Source: Enterobacter bugandensis (GTDB lineage: Bacteria; Pseudomonadota; Gammaproteobacteria; Enterobacterales; Enterobacteriaceae). Taken from it: 64,000 nucleotides of DNA. Location: the NCBI RefSeq assembly GCF_900324475.1, contig NZ_LT992502.1:2232001-2296000 (forward strand), given 5' to 3'. This document shows positions 48,987-57,386 of the stretch, piece by piece (the stretch's first letter is position 1; every line of letters starts with the position of its first letter). Under the pieces are notes generated by a model. That model made no database searches and had not been told where the DNA came from. It saw nothing but the letters and a program-made list of their open reading frames with translations. A program made the translations under genes and the position numbers.

Positions 48987-49881
48987 ACGCCGTACGCAGG
49001 CGCCTGAACCAGGTCTCTGGTTTCGTGAACATCACCATATTCCCGCCCAGAATCAGCAGCAAACCGACGATACCGTTGATGTGCCAGACGTAGCCTTCAT
49101 ACACCGTTGAGATAGAGAGCGCCACCAGCGGGAAGAGCAGCGTACTGTAGGCCGCTTTCCCGGGGCCGATACGTCCCACCAGCGTGAAGTAGGCACCAAA
49201 GGCAATCACCGAGCCGAAGAGGGCCAGATAGAGCAGCGCGCCCATATAGGTGACCGTCCATTCCGGGGTAAAACTGTCGCCTCTGAAGAGCGCAATACCC
49301 CCCATCACCAGCGTGCCGTAAAGCATAGCCCAGGCGTTGGTGGTCATGGTTTCCAGACCTCTGCGCTGATGGCGCATGCTGATCATATTGCCCAGTGAGA
49401 AGCCGTACGTGCCGAGGGCGGAAAGGCCAATGCCCGTCAGGAGCGATACGCTCCAGCCGCTGGCCAGCAGGTCGTCCCAGAAAAGGGTCACGATCCCCAC
49501 AAGACCTAGCGCCGCCGCCGTCCAGAAACGCGCGGGCGGGCGCTGTCCAAAGAAAATAAAACAGTTAATGGCGTTGTAGAGCACCGCCATGGAGAAGATC
49601 ACCGATTCCAGCCCGGTGTTGATGTGTGCCGCCGCGGTATAAAAACACCAGAAGTTAAAGCAGAAGACGCAGCATCCCTGAAGCATGCAGAACAGATGAT
49701 CCCGCAGCGCCAGCTTACGCAACCGGCGCAGGGCAAGTAACACCACCATCATCGTGGCGCTGGCCACCGCGAAACGCCAGAAAATAGAGACGGGGGCGGG
49801 TACGGGACCCTGCTGCAGGAAAATGGCAATCCAGGTGGTTCCCCAGATGATCACCACCAGTCCGTATAATAACGCGTTCAT
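48985..49881 (-). CDS. EamA/DMT family exporter
   Basis: The 298-residue inner-membrane permease has ten hydrophobic helices in two EamA halves (IWGTTWIAIFLQQGPVPAPVS in the first; LALFGSVIAFGAYFTLVGRI and AAYSTLLFPLVALSISTVYE in the second). It likely exports a metabolite such as an amino acid or its derivative. It is divergent from an AraC regulator, which probably controls it. It replaces E. coli ydcM in this position. Confidence 0.88.
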   Translation of the reverse strand: MNALLYGLVVIIWGTTWIAIFLQQGPVPAPVSIFWRFAVASATMMVVLLALRRLRKLALRDHLFCMLQGCCVFCFNFWCFYTAAAHINTGLESVIFSMAVLYNAINCFIFFGQRPPARFWTAAALGLVGIVTLFWDDLLASGWSVSLLTGIGLSALGTYGFSLGNMISMRHQRRGLETMTTNAWAMLYGTLVMGGIALFRGDSFTPEWTVTYMGALLYLALFGSVIAFGAYFTLVGRIGPGKAAYSTLLFPLVALSISTVYEGYVWHINGIVGLLLILGGNMVMFTKPETWFRRLRTA

Positions 49882-50055
49882 ATTTTTTCTCTTCTCAAAC
49901 CACGGAAGCCCGCAGTATGGCGCTGTCCTCGGTCTGGGGCTTTCACCGGCTTGCGGTAGACTTGCAAAATCTTGCGCTTTTTTCTTTTCCGGGGGCTGGC
50001 AACGGGGGACAACAGTTCTTAGACTGACAGTTCACTCAATAACGCGCTAACGGTT

Positions 50056-50928
50056 ATGTCTCACGCTTACGATACCTTTGAAACGCTTCGCCAGCAGAAT
50101 GCGGTCCTGCGGGAAACGGTCGCGCTCAATTCCGGCATTCAGCTGGCGGCGTGGTACAACAAGCACGATACGATAACGGTTAAAAGCAATCATCATACCC
50201 TTAGTCTGTACGTCGCCGACGGTTATGAGAGCTATCAAAAGACGCCGGGCGGCTGGAAGAACGGCGGGGGACCGGACCGTTTCTGTCTGATGCCGAAAGA
50301 GAGCGAATCGACGTGGGATATCCGCGATGACCTGTCGTTTGTCCATCTCTACTGCACCGATGAACACCTGCGCGATGTGGGCGAAAAAATCTGGGATAAA
50401 CGGCCCCTGTCGCTGACTCTGGACGAGCGCATTTTTGGCAGCGACCCGAAGATCACCGCGCTGTACCGCCAGTTTCTGCTCGGCTGCGACTGGCAGCAGC
50501 AGGCCAACCAGCTCACCCTGAGCACGGCCTCTACGCTGCTGTTGACCCACCTGCTGCAAAACTACGCCAACGTTCAGTGGAAGCTCCCGGTCGTTACCGG
50601 CGGGCTATCGCCGTTTGTTCTGCGCAACGTGCTGGCTTTTATTGAAGAAAACCTCGGACAGCCCCTGACGCTGGCCGATCTGGCGGCGCAGGCCGCACTC
50701 AGCGAATACCATTTTGCCCGCATGTTCCGCCAGTCGACGGGGCTGGCGCCGCATCAGTACGTTATGCAACGGCGCATGGAAAAAGCGAAAAACCTGGTGC
50801 AGCATACCTCGACGCCGCTGACGGATATCGCGCTGGCCTGCGGGTTTAACTCCGCCAGCCACTTCAGTAACCGTTTTCGCAGCGTCATGGGCATCACGCC
50901 GTCACAGTTGCGCGCGGCGAGCGCGTGA
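50056..50928 (+). CDS. AraC family transcriptional regulator
   Basis: The 290-residue protein has an N-terminal cupin-like sensor region (about 1-170) and two C-terminal HTH motifs (about 190-288; LTLADLAAQAALSEYHFARM and DIALACGFNSASHFSNRFRS, with GITPSQLRAAS end). Effector unknown. It is divergent from the EamA exporter with a 174-bp gap, so exporter control is likely. Its last 27 bases overlap the convergent ydcO gene. Confidence 0.9.
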   Translation: MSHAYDTFETLRQQNAVLRETVALNSGIQLAAWYNKHDTITVKSNHHTLSLYVADGYESYQKTPGGWKNGGGPDRFCLMPKESESTWDIRDDLSFVHLYCTDEHLRDVGEKIWDKRPLSLTLDERIFGSDPKITALYRQFLLGCDWQQQANQLTLSTASTLLLTHLLQNYANVQWKLPVVTGGLSPFVLRNVLAFIEENLGQPLTLADLAAQAALSEYHFARMFRQSTGLAPHQYVMQRRMEKAKNLVQHTSTPLTDIALACGFNSASHFSNRFRSVMGITPSQLRAASA

Positions 50929-52074
50929 AAACAGGGCATAGCTTACGCCGCCCAGCACCAGCCCCCAGAATGCCGAGCCGATGCCCAGGATCGTGACGCC
51001 GCTTGCGGTCATCAGAAACGTGACGATAGCCGCGTCGCGCTCCGCTTCATGATTCAGCGCCTGATATAAACTCCCGCTGATGGTACCCAGCAGCGCCAGA
51101 CCGGCCAGCGTCTGGATCCAGCTGAGCGGCAGCGCAGCCATTATCCCGGTGATGGATCCGCCGAACACTCCCGCCAGCAGATAAAACCCGCCGGCCGCGA
51201 TGGCCGCCAGCCAGCGTTTACCGGCATCGGGGTGGGCATCCGGGCTTTGACAGATAGCGGCGGTAATGGCGGCTATGCAGATGGAAAAGACGCCGAAGGG
51301 GGACAGCAGCAGCGCCAGCCCGCCCGTAAAAATAATGAGCGGTGAGACCGCCAGCGGATAGCCGGACGCTTTCATGGTCGCGAAACCGGGCGCATTTTGC
51401 GAGGCCATGGTCACCAGGAAGAAGGGCAAGCCGATGCTCACCAGGCTGGTGAAGGTGAACGTGGGCGCAATAAACTCAGGTGTCACGAAGGAAATGGTGA
51501 TTTTATCCGTGACAACGTCACCTCCCGCCCACGCCACGATCCCGCCCACCAGCAGCGTAACGACGATTGCATAGCGCGGTGCCAGCGCTTTCGCCAGCAG
51601 CCACGCGGCAATCATGCTGCCGCACAGCAGAAAGTGCCCGTCCAGATGGGCAAACGCATGCAGCCCAAACTGCAGGAGTACGCCTGCCAGCATGGCCGCA
51701 GCCAGTGAGTGTGGGATCAGCTTCATCAGGCGGGCGAAAAGCCCGGTCATGCCGCAGAGTAAAATGAGCGCGTTGGCGAAGATAAACACGCCGATTGTCT
51801 CGGCCAGCGTCACGCCGTGCAGGCTGGTGGCGAGTAGCGCCGCGCCGGGCGTAGACCAGGCGGTCAGCACCGGAGCTTTATACCACCAGGAGAGCGCCAG
51901 CGTGCTGACGCCCATCCCAACCCCCAGCGCGGTCATCCAGCCCGCAATCTGCTGCGCGCTGGCGCCTGCCGCCGCGGCGGCCTGCCAGATGATGGCTGCC
52001 GAACTGGCGTAACCGACCAGAACGGCGACAAATCCAGCCAGTACGACTGGAACGAGATGAGAGGTAGGGCGCAT
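50902..52074 (-). CDS. ydcO: Benzoate/purine-type transporter YdcO (BenE family)
   Basis: The 390-residue inner-membrane permease of the BenE family has about twelve hydrophobic helices (YASSAAIIWQAAAAAGASA, AWSTPGAALLATS, FFLVTMASQNAPGFATMKAS, ALPLSWIQTLAGLALLGTI). It is syntenic and similar to E. coli YdcO; the true substrate is unproven. I chose ATG 52074 (MRPTSHLVP) with ggag upstream. It is divergent from sutR across 92 bp carrying two palindromes. Confidence 0.92.
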   Translation of the reverse strand: MRPTSHLVPVVLAGFVAVLVGYASSAAIIWQAAAAAGASAQQIAGWMTALGVGMGVSTLALSWWYKAPVLTAWSTPGAALLATSLHGVTLAETIGVFIFANALILLCGMTGLFARLMKLIPHSLAAAMLAGVLLQFGLHAFAHLDGHFLLCGSMIAAWLLAKALAPRYAIVVTLLVGGIVAWAGGDVVTDKITISFVTPEFIAPTFTFTSLVSIGLPFFLVTMASQNAPGFATMKASGYPLAVSPLIIFTGGLALLLSPFGVFSICIAAITAAICQSPDAHPDAGKRWLAAIAAGGFYLLAGVFGGSITGIMAALPLSWIQTLAGLALLGTISGSLYQALNHEAERDAAIVTFLMTASGVTILGIGSAFWGLVLGGVSYALFSRARRAQL

Positions 52075-52085
52075 AGAAACTCCGC

Positions 52086-52137
52086 TGTGCGTTATAACGT
52101 CCGAGATAAGGTAACACTGTGCGCTATAGCGTACAAG
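52086..52137. promoter_or_regulatory. Paired palindromic operators between ydcO and sutR
   Basis: Two perfect 10-bp palindromes, cgttataacg (52090-52099) and cgctatagcg (52122-52131), share the wider form TGTGCGYTATARCGT and lie with centres 32 bp apart (three helical turns). This suits cooperative binding of two dimers. SutR is the obvious candidate; that is inference. Confidence 0.6.
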
Positions 52138-52166
52138 TGGTATGCTCAGGGCCATCAGGAGGGAGC

Positions 52167-52694
52167 ATGGACATTACACAACATCTTGCAGCAACGCTGA
52201 AAACGCTGCGCCAGGCGCGCGGCTGGAGTTTGTCGAAGCTGGCGGACGAAACGGGCGTGTCGAAAGCGATGCTCGGGCAAATCGAGCGCAATGAGTCCAG
52301 CCCGACGGTGTCGACGCTGTGGAAAATTGCCACCGGGCTGAACGTCCCGTTTTCCGCTTTCATTACGCCCGAGGCGGACAGGCCGGCTGTGTTTGATTCA
52401 CAGCAGCAGGCGATGGTGGTCAAACCGCTCTTTCCCTGGGATGAGACGCTCCGGTTCGATCATTTCTCCATCACGCTGGCACCGGGTGCCCTGAGCGAGT
52501 CCACGCCGCATGAGGCAGGCGTGATTGAACATGTGGTGGTCATCAGCGGCGAGCTGGAGATGAACATCAACGGTGAGTGGCAGACGGTGCATGCCGATTC
52601 GGGCGTCCGTTTTGCCGGTGATAAACCGCACGCCTACCGCAACAGCAGCGACAGGCCGGTGCATTTTCACTCTCTGATCCATTATCCCCGCTGA
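52167..52694 (+). CDS. sutR: XRE-cupin regulator SutR (YdcN)
   Basis: The 175-residue protein has an N-terminal XRE helix-turn-helix (about 8-62, LKTLRQARGWSLSKLADETG, VSKAMLGQIERNESSPT) and a C-terminal cupin (about 100-175, HEAGVIEHVVVISGELEM). It is syntenic with E. coli YdcN/SutR, a sulfur-utilisation regulator. I chose ATG 52167 with AGGAGGGAG just before it; an in-frame ATG at 52119 overlaps the operators. It is divergent from ydcO, its likely target, and may autoregulate. Confidence 0.93.
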   Translation: MDITQHLAATLKTLRQARGWSLSKLADETGVSKAMLGQIERNESSPTVSTLWKIATGLNVPFSAFITPEADRPAVFDSQQQAMVVKPLFPWDETLRFDHFSITLAPGALSESTPHEAGVIEHVVVISGELEMNINGEWQTVHADSGVRFAGDKPHAYRNSSDRPVHFHSLIHYPR

Positions 52695-52709
52695 GGCTAC
52701 GCAAAACTG

Positions 52710-52738
52710 TTTCGCTGGCGCATACTTCTGACTACAAT
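52710..52738 (+). promoter_or_regulatory. Putative sigma-70 promoter of rlhA
   Basis: tttcgc (52710-52715), 17 bp, tacaat (52733-52738), placed about 37 bp before the rlhA ATG. The -35 is weak. Confidence 0.4.
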
Positions 52739-52774
52739 AGCCGCCATTTTGACCATAACGGATAACGACGAAGT

Positions 52775-54739
52775 ATGCGCCTGCAATCCCATCATCTTGA
52801 ACTTTTAAGCCCGGCCCGCGACGCCGCCATTGCCCGTGAAGCGATCCTTCATGGCGCTGACGCCGTCTACATCGGCGGCCCTGGCTTCGGTGCCCGCCAT
52901 AACGCCAGCAACAGCCTGCGCGATATTGCCGATCTGGTGCCGTTCGCCCACCGTTTCGGGGCGAAAGTGTTCGTGACCCTGAACACCATTCTTCATGATG
53001 ATGAGCTGGAGCCCGCGCAGCGTCTGATTACCGATCTCTACCAGACCGGCGTCGATGCCCTGATTGTTCAGGATATGGGCGTGCTTGAGCTGGATATTCC
53101 GCCTATCGAACTGCATGCCAGCACCCAGTGCGATATCCGCACGGTTGAGAAGGCGAAGTTTCTCTCCGACGTGGGTTTTTCGCAGATCGTTCTGGCCCGC
53201 GAGCTGAACCTCAATCAGATCCGCGATATTCACCAGGCAACCGACGCGACGATTGAATTCTTTATCCACGGCGCGCTGTGCGTGGCCTATTCCGGCCAGT
53301 GCAACATTTCCCACGCCCAGACGGGCCGCAGCGCCAACCGCGGCGACTGCTCGCAGGCCTGCCGTCTTCCGTATACCCTGAAAGACGATCAAGGTCGCGT
53401 GGTGGCGTTCGAAAAACACCTGCTTTCCATGAAGGATAATGATCAGACCGCCAACCTGGGCGCGCTGATCGACGCGGGCGTGCGTTCCTTCAAGATTGAA
53501 GGACGTTACAAAGATATGAGCTACGTGAAGAACATCACCGCGCACTATCGCCAGATGCTGGACGCCATCATCGAAGATCGCGGTGACCTGGCGCGCGCCT
53601 CGGCCGGTCGTACCGAACATTTCTTTATTCCGTCAACGGACAAAACCTTCCACCGCGGCAGCACGGACTATTTCGTGAACGCCCGCAAAGGGGATATTGG
53701 CGCGTTTGACTCACCGAAGTTTATCGGTTTACCGGTCGGTGAAGTGCTGAAAGTGGCGAAAGATCACCTGGACGTTGAAGTGGCCGAGCCGCTGGCGAAC
53801 GGCGACGGCCTGAACGTGATGATTAAGCGTGAAGTGGTGGGCTTCCGCGCCAACACGGTCGAAAAAACCGGCGAGAACCGCTACCGCGTCTGGCCGAATG
53901 AAATGCCTGCCGATCTCTACAAGGCAAGGCCGAACGCGCCGCTCAACCGTAACCTGGATCATAACTGGCAGCAGGCGTTGCTGAAAACCTCCAGTGAGCG
54001 TCGCATCGCGGTGGACATTGAGCTGGGCGGCTGGGAAGAGCAGCTGATCCTGACCATGACCTGCGAAGACGGCATCAGCGTAACGCATACCCTTGATGGT
54101 CTGTTCGAGGTGGCAAACAACGCGGAGAAAGCGCTTAACAGCCTGAAGGACGGCGTAGCGAAGCTGGGCCAGACGATTTACTACGCGCGCGCCATCGAGG
54201 TTAATCTGCCGGACGCGCTGTTCGTGCCGAACAGCCTGCTGAATCAGTTCCGCCGCGAAACGGCAGAGATGCTGGATGCCGCACGCCTGGCGCAGTATCC
54301 GCGCGGCAGCCGTAAGGCCGAATCCGTTCCTGCGCCTGTGTATCCGGACACCCATTTATCGTTCCTGGCCAACGTTTACAACCATAAAGCGCGTGAATTT
54401 TATCATCGCCACGGCGTGCAGCTTATCGACGCGGCCTATGAAGCGCACGAAGAGAAGGGCGATGTGCCGGTGATGATCACCAAGCACTGCCTGCGCTTTG
54501 CTTTTAACCTGTGCCCGAAACAGGCGAAAGGGAATATTAAAAGCTGGAAGGCCACCCCCATGCAGCTGGTCAACGGTGACGAAGTTCTGACCCTGAAGTT
54601 TGACTGCCGTCCTTGTGAAATGCATGTTATCGGCAAAATGAAAAACCACATTTTCAAAATGCCACCGCCGGGCAGCATCGTTGCGTCCGTGAGCCCGGAC
54701 GATCTGATGAAAACTCTTCCGAAACGCAAAGGCAGTTAA
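52775..54739 (+). CDS. rlhA: 23S rRNA 5-hydroxycytidine C2501 synthase RlhA (YdcP)
   Basis: Hydroxylates C2501 of 23S rRNA at the peptidyl-transferase centre. The 654-residue U32-family protein is collinear with E. coli YdcP (653). The U32 signature region EFFIHGALCVAYSGQC is present (about 164-179), with further conserved Cys in RGDCSQACRLPY, KHCLRFAFNLCPKQ and FDCRPCEMHVIGK, the probable Fe-S ligands. It abuts the convergent yncJ gene with no gap. Confidence 0.96.
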   Translation: MRLQSHHLELLSPARDAAIAREAILHGADAVYIGGPGFGARHNASNSLRDIADLVPFAHRFGAKVFVTLNTILHDDELEPAQRLITDLYQTGVDALIVQDMGVLELDIPPIELHASTQCDIRTVEKAKFLSDVGFSQIVLARELNLNQIRDIHQATDATIEFFIHGALCVAYSGQCNISHAQTGRSANRGDCSQACRLPYTLKDDQGRVVAFEKHLLSMKDNDQTANLGALIDAGVRSFKIEGRYKDMSYVKNITAHYRQMLDAIIEDRGDLARASAGRTEHFFIPSTDKTFHRGSTDYFVNARKGDIGAFDSPKFIGLPVGEVLKVAKDHLDVEVAEPLANGDGLNVMIKREVVGFRANTVEKTGENRYRVWPNEMPADLYKARPNAPLNRNLDHNWQQALLKTSSERRIAVDIELGGWEEQLILTMTCEDGISVTHTLDGLFEVANNAEKALNSLKDGVAKLGQTIYYARAIEVNLPDALFVPNSLLNQFRRETAEMLDAARLAQYPRGSRKAESVPAPVYPDTHLSFLANVYNHKAREFYHRHGVQLIDAAYEAHEEKGDVPVMITKHCLRFAFNLCPKQAKGNIKSWKATPMQLVNGDEVLTLKFDCRPCEMHVIGKMKNHIFKMPPPGSIVASVSPDDLMKTLPKRKGS

Positions 54740-54970
54740 TTACCTTACGTGCGTGTCCGGTTTGCGCGATTTCTGCCACAGGTGGTGTTCGCGCAAACCC
54801 TCCGCTGACTCTTCCGCTACACTGCGTAACTCGTCACTGTCGGCCTCATGCCGCAGCTGATGCTCCACATTCTTTACCCAAACATATTCATGGCCTTTGT
54901 GCCCGGCCATCAGCTGGCCAGAAAAGAGGGCACAAATAAGCATGATAAAAGATAGCCCTTTTTTGAACAT
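54740..54970 (-). CDS. yncJ: YncJ, small secreted DUF2554 protein
   Basis: The 76-residue protein has a signal peptide (MFKKGLSFIMLICALFSGQLMA, cut near residue 22) and a charged mature part (GHKGHEYVWVKNVEHQLRHE). Its length equals E. coli YncJ, and it keeps the same place after rlhA. Function unknown. I chose ATG 54970 (MFKKG) rather than the ATG four codons earlier, because it starts the signal peptide. Confidence 0.9.
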   Translation of the reverse strand: MFKKGLSFIMLICALFSGQLMAGHKGHEYVWVKNVEHQLRHEADSDELRSVAEESAEGLREHHLWQKSRKPDTHVR

Positions 54971-55153
54971 AAATTCACCCAATAAGAACAGCGCGGGTTA
55001 ATCATGCCAATTATTGTTTGGGGTTATTATTCAATATTTCAAAATAGCGCAAAGAAAATGTCAAATAACGTGGGTTCATAATACCGATTAGGATTTTTCT
55101 TAAAATATATGTGCGTTTTTGTAAACCTCCTATTTCTGGTCCATAGTTGGATG

Positions 55154-55181
55154 TTCGCTTTAAGGATAAATCCTATATAAT
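55154..55181 (+). promoter_or_regulatory. Putative sigma-70 promoter
   Basis: ttcgct (55154-55159), 16 bp, perfect tataat (55176-55181), 36 bp upstream of the ATG at 55217. Confidence 0.45.
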
Positions 55182-55216
55182 AGTGAATCTCTGGCTAAGG
55201 AATGGGTCATTCATAA

Positions 55217-55579
55217 ATGAAAAAAATAATAGCGTTTTCGCTTCTGGCTGTTGCGGTAGGTGCCGTTGCAGCGATTCGTTATGCAGGTAATGACGAACCA
55301 GAATATATTCAGTCCGCTGAAATTCGCGTTGGTTCCTATTTAACCAGCGACTATGGACGCGTAGCCTGCACTAGTAAAAGAGTAAATGAACAGCGCTGGG
55401 AATTAGACTGCACCCATCCGGCACGGGGAAAAACATTCCAGTTTGCGGTATATCCCTCTGAAAAGGCTCCCTATGGCGTATCGCGATCGTTTTATCTCGA
55501 GGCCCTTAACGATGATGCCAGGCAGAGCGCTGAGCAGGGCCTGATGCGCTATTTGCAAATCAACACCAGCGCGAGTTAA
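55217..55579 (+). CDS. Small exported protein of unknown function
   Basis: Not recognised. The 120-residue protein has an N-terminal signal or anchor (MKKIIAFSLLAVAVGAVAAI) and a ~95-residue mature domain with two Cys (VACTSK, LDCTHP) that could form a disulfide, and a Ser/Ala-rich end (QINTSAS). It has a good -10 upstream but no clear Shine-Dalgarno site. Base composition is a little AT-rich compared with its neighbours. It is alone between yncJ and ftrA. Confidence 0.7.
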   Translation: MKKIIAFSLLAVAVGAVAAIRYAGNDEPEYIQSAEIRVGSYLTSDYGRVACTSKRVNEQRWELDCTHPARGKTFQFAVYPSEKAPYGVSRSFYLEALNDDARQSAEQGLMRYLQINTSAS

Positions 55580-55722
55580 CTAGGCTGTTTAGCTTTCGTT
55601 GAGACAGCCAGTGTTAGTTTGTATGAGATCCGCTGCCCGACCATGGAGCGTCGGGGACGTAGAGACCAAAATACAAATCTATCCATGCAAGCATTTACCG
55701 CCAGATAATGGCGGTTTTTTTT
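55580..55722 (+). ncRNA. Candidate structured 3'UTR or small RNA
   Basis: In the 143 bases after the gene ending at 55579 there are three hairpins: ggctgt/acagcc (55583-55588, 55604-55609), cccgac/gtcggg (55636-55641, 55650-55655) and accgcca/tggcggt (55697-55703, 55709-55715). The last is followed by eight Ts. Such a 3'-derived or independent small RNA is plausible; no known family fits. Confidence 0.3.
55697..55722 (+). terminator. Intrinsic terminator
   Basis: Arms accgcca (55697-55703) and tggcggt (55709-55715), loop gataa, then tttttttt. It terminates the 55217 gene or the candidate small RNA. Confidence 0.85.
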
Positions 55723-55735
55723 GGCGCTTTTGCCG

Positions 55736-56722
55736 CTAGCGGGCAGTATCAGAACGTGAAAATTGTTTGCGATACTGAGCCGGGGAAAGCGCAAACTGCT
55801 GACGAAAATGATGACGCAGCGTCGACGCCTGACCAAACCCGGTCTGTTCCGCGATGCTGTCGATGCTTAAACGGCTGCTCTCCAGATAATCTTTTGCTCT
55901 CAGCAGGCGTTCATTAAGCAGCCAGCGAGCAGGCGTCGTGCCCGTTGCCGCCTCGAAGCGACGAAGAAAGGTGCGCTGGCTCATGCCGACCCGACGAGCC
56001 AGGGAGTCGACGCTGTGCGGCTCGACAAGATGCGTGTGCAGAAAATCAAACAGCTGGCCCAGGCGCTGGCTCTCACGCAGCTGCGCCACCGGGCGACTCA
56101 GCTGCTGCGGCTGTGAACCATCCCGGTGAGGGGGGATCACCAGCCGACGCGCCACGCTGTTGGCGGTTTCCAGCCCATAATCCCTTCGTACAACATGAAG
56201 GCAGAGATCGATCCCCGCCGCGCTGCCCGCGGAGGTCAGGATATCGCCCTCGTCCTGGTAGAGCACATCCTCAACCACCTCGATGTGAGGGTAGCGGACC
56301 TTAAGCGCGTCAATGTAGCGCCAGTGCGTCGTGGCTTTACGTCCGTTCAGCAGCCCCGTAGCGGCCAGCACGAACACGCCCGAGCAGATGGACAGCAGCT
56401 GACATCCGCGCGCGCTGGCCTGGCGCAGCGCCTCGCAGAGCGCCGGAGGAACCGGTGAGTCCAGCCCCCGCCAGCCGGGAACCACGATCAGGTCCGCCGA
56501 CGCAAGCAGGCTCAAGTCCCCATCGGTAACGATGCGGATCCCGCCGGTCGCCCGCAATTCTCCGCTATCCACGCTCGCCACCGCAAAACGATACCAGTCG
56601 TCGCCCAGCTCCGGACGCGGCAGGCCAAAAATCTCAACCGCCACGCCAAACTCAAAGGTACATAGCCCGTCATACGCCAGCACCACCACCTGCGGGCGGG
56701 TAACCTGTCTTAAGTTTGTCAT
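55736..56722 (-). CDS. ftrA: Transcriptional regulator FtrA (GATase1-like plus AraC HTH)
   Basis: The 328-residue regulator has an N-terminal DJ-1/GATase1-like domain (VVVLAYDGLCTFEFGVAVEI, LIVVPGW, nucleophile-position Cys in LLSICSGVFVLAATG, about 105) and a C-terminal AraC HTH pair (about 220-320; RVGMSQRTFLRRFEAATG, EQTGFGQASTLRHHFRQQF). It is the FtrA type of AraC regulator. I list the start MTNLRQ (56722); upstream in-frame ATGs (56743, 56755) lack a better site. It is divergent from a rhodanese gene that it likely controls. Confidence 0.9.
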   Translation of the reverse strand: MTNLRQVTRPQVVVLAYDGLCTFEFGVAVEIFGLPRPELGDDWYRFAVASVDSGELRATGGIRIVTDGDLSLLASADLIVVPGWRGLDSPVPPALCEALRQASARGCQLLSICSGVFVLAATGLLNGRKATTHWRYIDALKVRYPHIEVVEDVLYQDEGDILTSAGSAAGIDLCLHVVRRDYGLETANSVARRLVIPPHRDGSQPQQLSRPVAQLRESQRLGQLFDFLHTHLVEPHSVDSLARRVGMSQRTFLRRFEAATGTTPARWLLNERLLRAKDYLESSRLSIDSIAEQTGFGQASTLRHHFRQQFALSPAQYRKQFSRSDTAR

Positions 56723-56816
56723 CTTTTTGCTGTTTTCTGGCATAAGCGAGCGCATTCACGGGCTGAATTTGTGGATAGAGTAGTGTTAACACAAACGCCA
56801 AAGATGAGGAAGGATC

Positions 56817-57230
56817 ATGAGCTATGTTACTGAATTTCCGGCTGCCGAGCCGCAGGAAGCCGTTACCCATTTTCTGCGTCGCCTGAGCGTCGAAACCGAC
56901 TGCGCCGACGTGCATCACGCCATCGCCAATAATGAGCAGGACTTCGTGCTGCTGCACGTGGTGGGGAGCCCGGAACAGTTTGCCCGCCGCCACGTACCGG
57001 GCGCACTGCATATGCCCTGGAGCCAGATGACCGCTGAGCGGATGTCTCAATGGCCGGAAGGGACGCTGTTTGTCGTCTACTGTGCGGGGCCACACTGTAA
57101 CGGCGCGGACAGGGCGGCGCTGAAGTTGGCGCGTCTCGGGCTGCCGGTCAAAATCATGCTCGGCGGCATCACCGGCTGGGAAGATGAACGCTACGCCTTT
57201 GCCAGCCAGGCGCACGCTGACGCGCTGTGA
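56817..57230 (+). CDS. Rhodanese-like sulfurtransferase
   Basis: The 137-residue single rhodanese domain has the helix-strand start DCADVHHAIANN, RRHVPGALHMPWSQ, and the active loop VVYCAGPHCNGADRAALKL with the catalytic Cys about residue 90. A partner FtrA regulator lies on the other strand, 94 bp away. Thiosulfate or persulfide transfer is probable; the acceptor is unknown. A strong gaggaag-like site precedes the ATG. It ends just before a MetR-like site. Confidence 0.9.
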   Translation: MSYVTEFPAAEPQEAVTHFLRRLSVETDCADVHHAIANNEQDFVLLHVVGSPEQFARRHVPGALHMPWSQMTAERMSQWPEGTLFVVYCAGPHCNGADRAALKLARLGLPVKIMLGGITGWEDERYAFASQAHADAL

Positions 57231-57233
57231 AGA

Positions 57234-57246
57234 TGAATTTTTTTCA
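57234..57246. promoter_or_regulatory. MetR-like binding site
   Basis: tgaatttttttca (57234-57246) matches the MetR consensus TGAA-NNTNN-TTCA exactly. It lies about 150 bp before the methionine-synthase-like gene. Confidence 0.55.
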
Positions 57247-57300
57247 ACACCCGTGAAATTTTCTCGTTTGCCGGAAACGGTCAGGTATGACATCTTTTTT

Positions 57301-57324
57301 GGACATTTAGACATCCAGAAGTCT
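57301..57324. promoter_or_regulatory. Tandem met boxes (MetJ operator)
   Basis: agacatcc (57309-57316) and agaagtct (57317-57324) are adjacent 8-bp boxes, 6/8 and 7/8 matches to AGACGTCT. ggacattt (57301-57308) is a weaker third. MetJ with S-adenosylmethionine would repress the next gene. Confidence 0.6.
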
Positions 57325-57386
57325 AAAGATTCAAATAATGAATTATCACTGCGGGCAATTAATACCGGCAGACTGAGGAGATTTCC

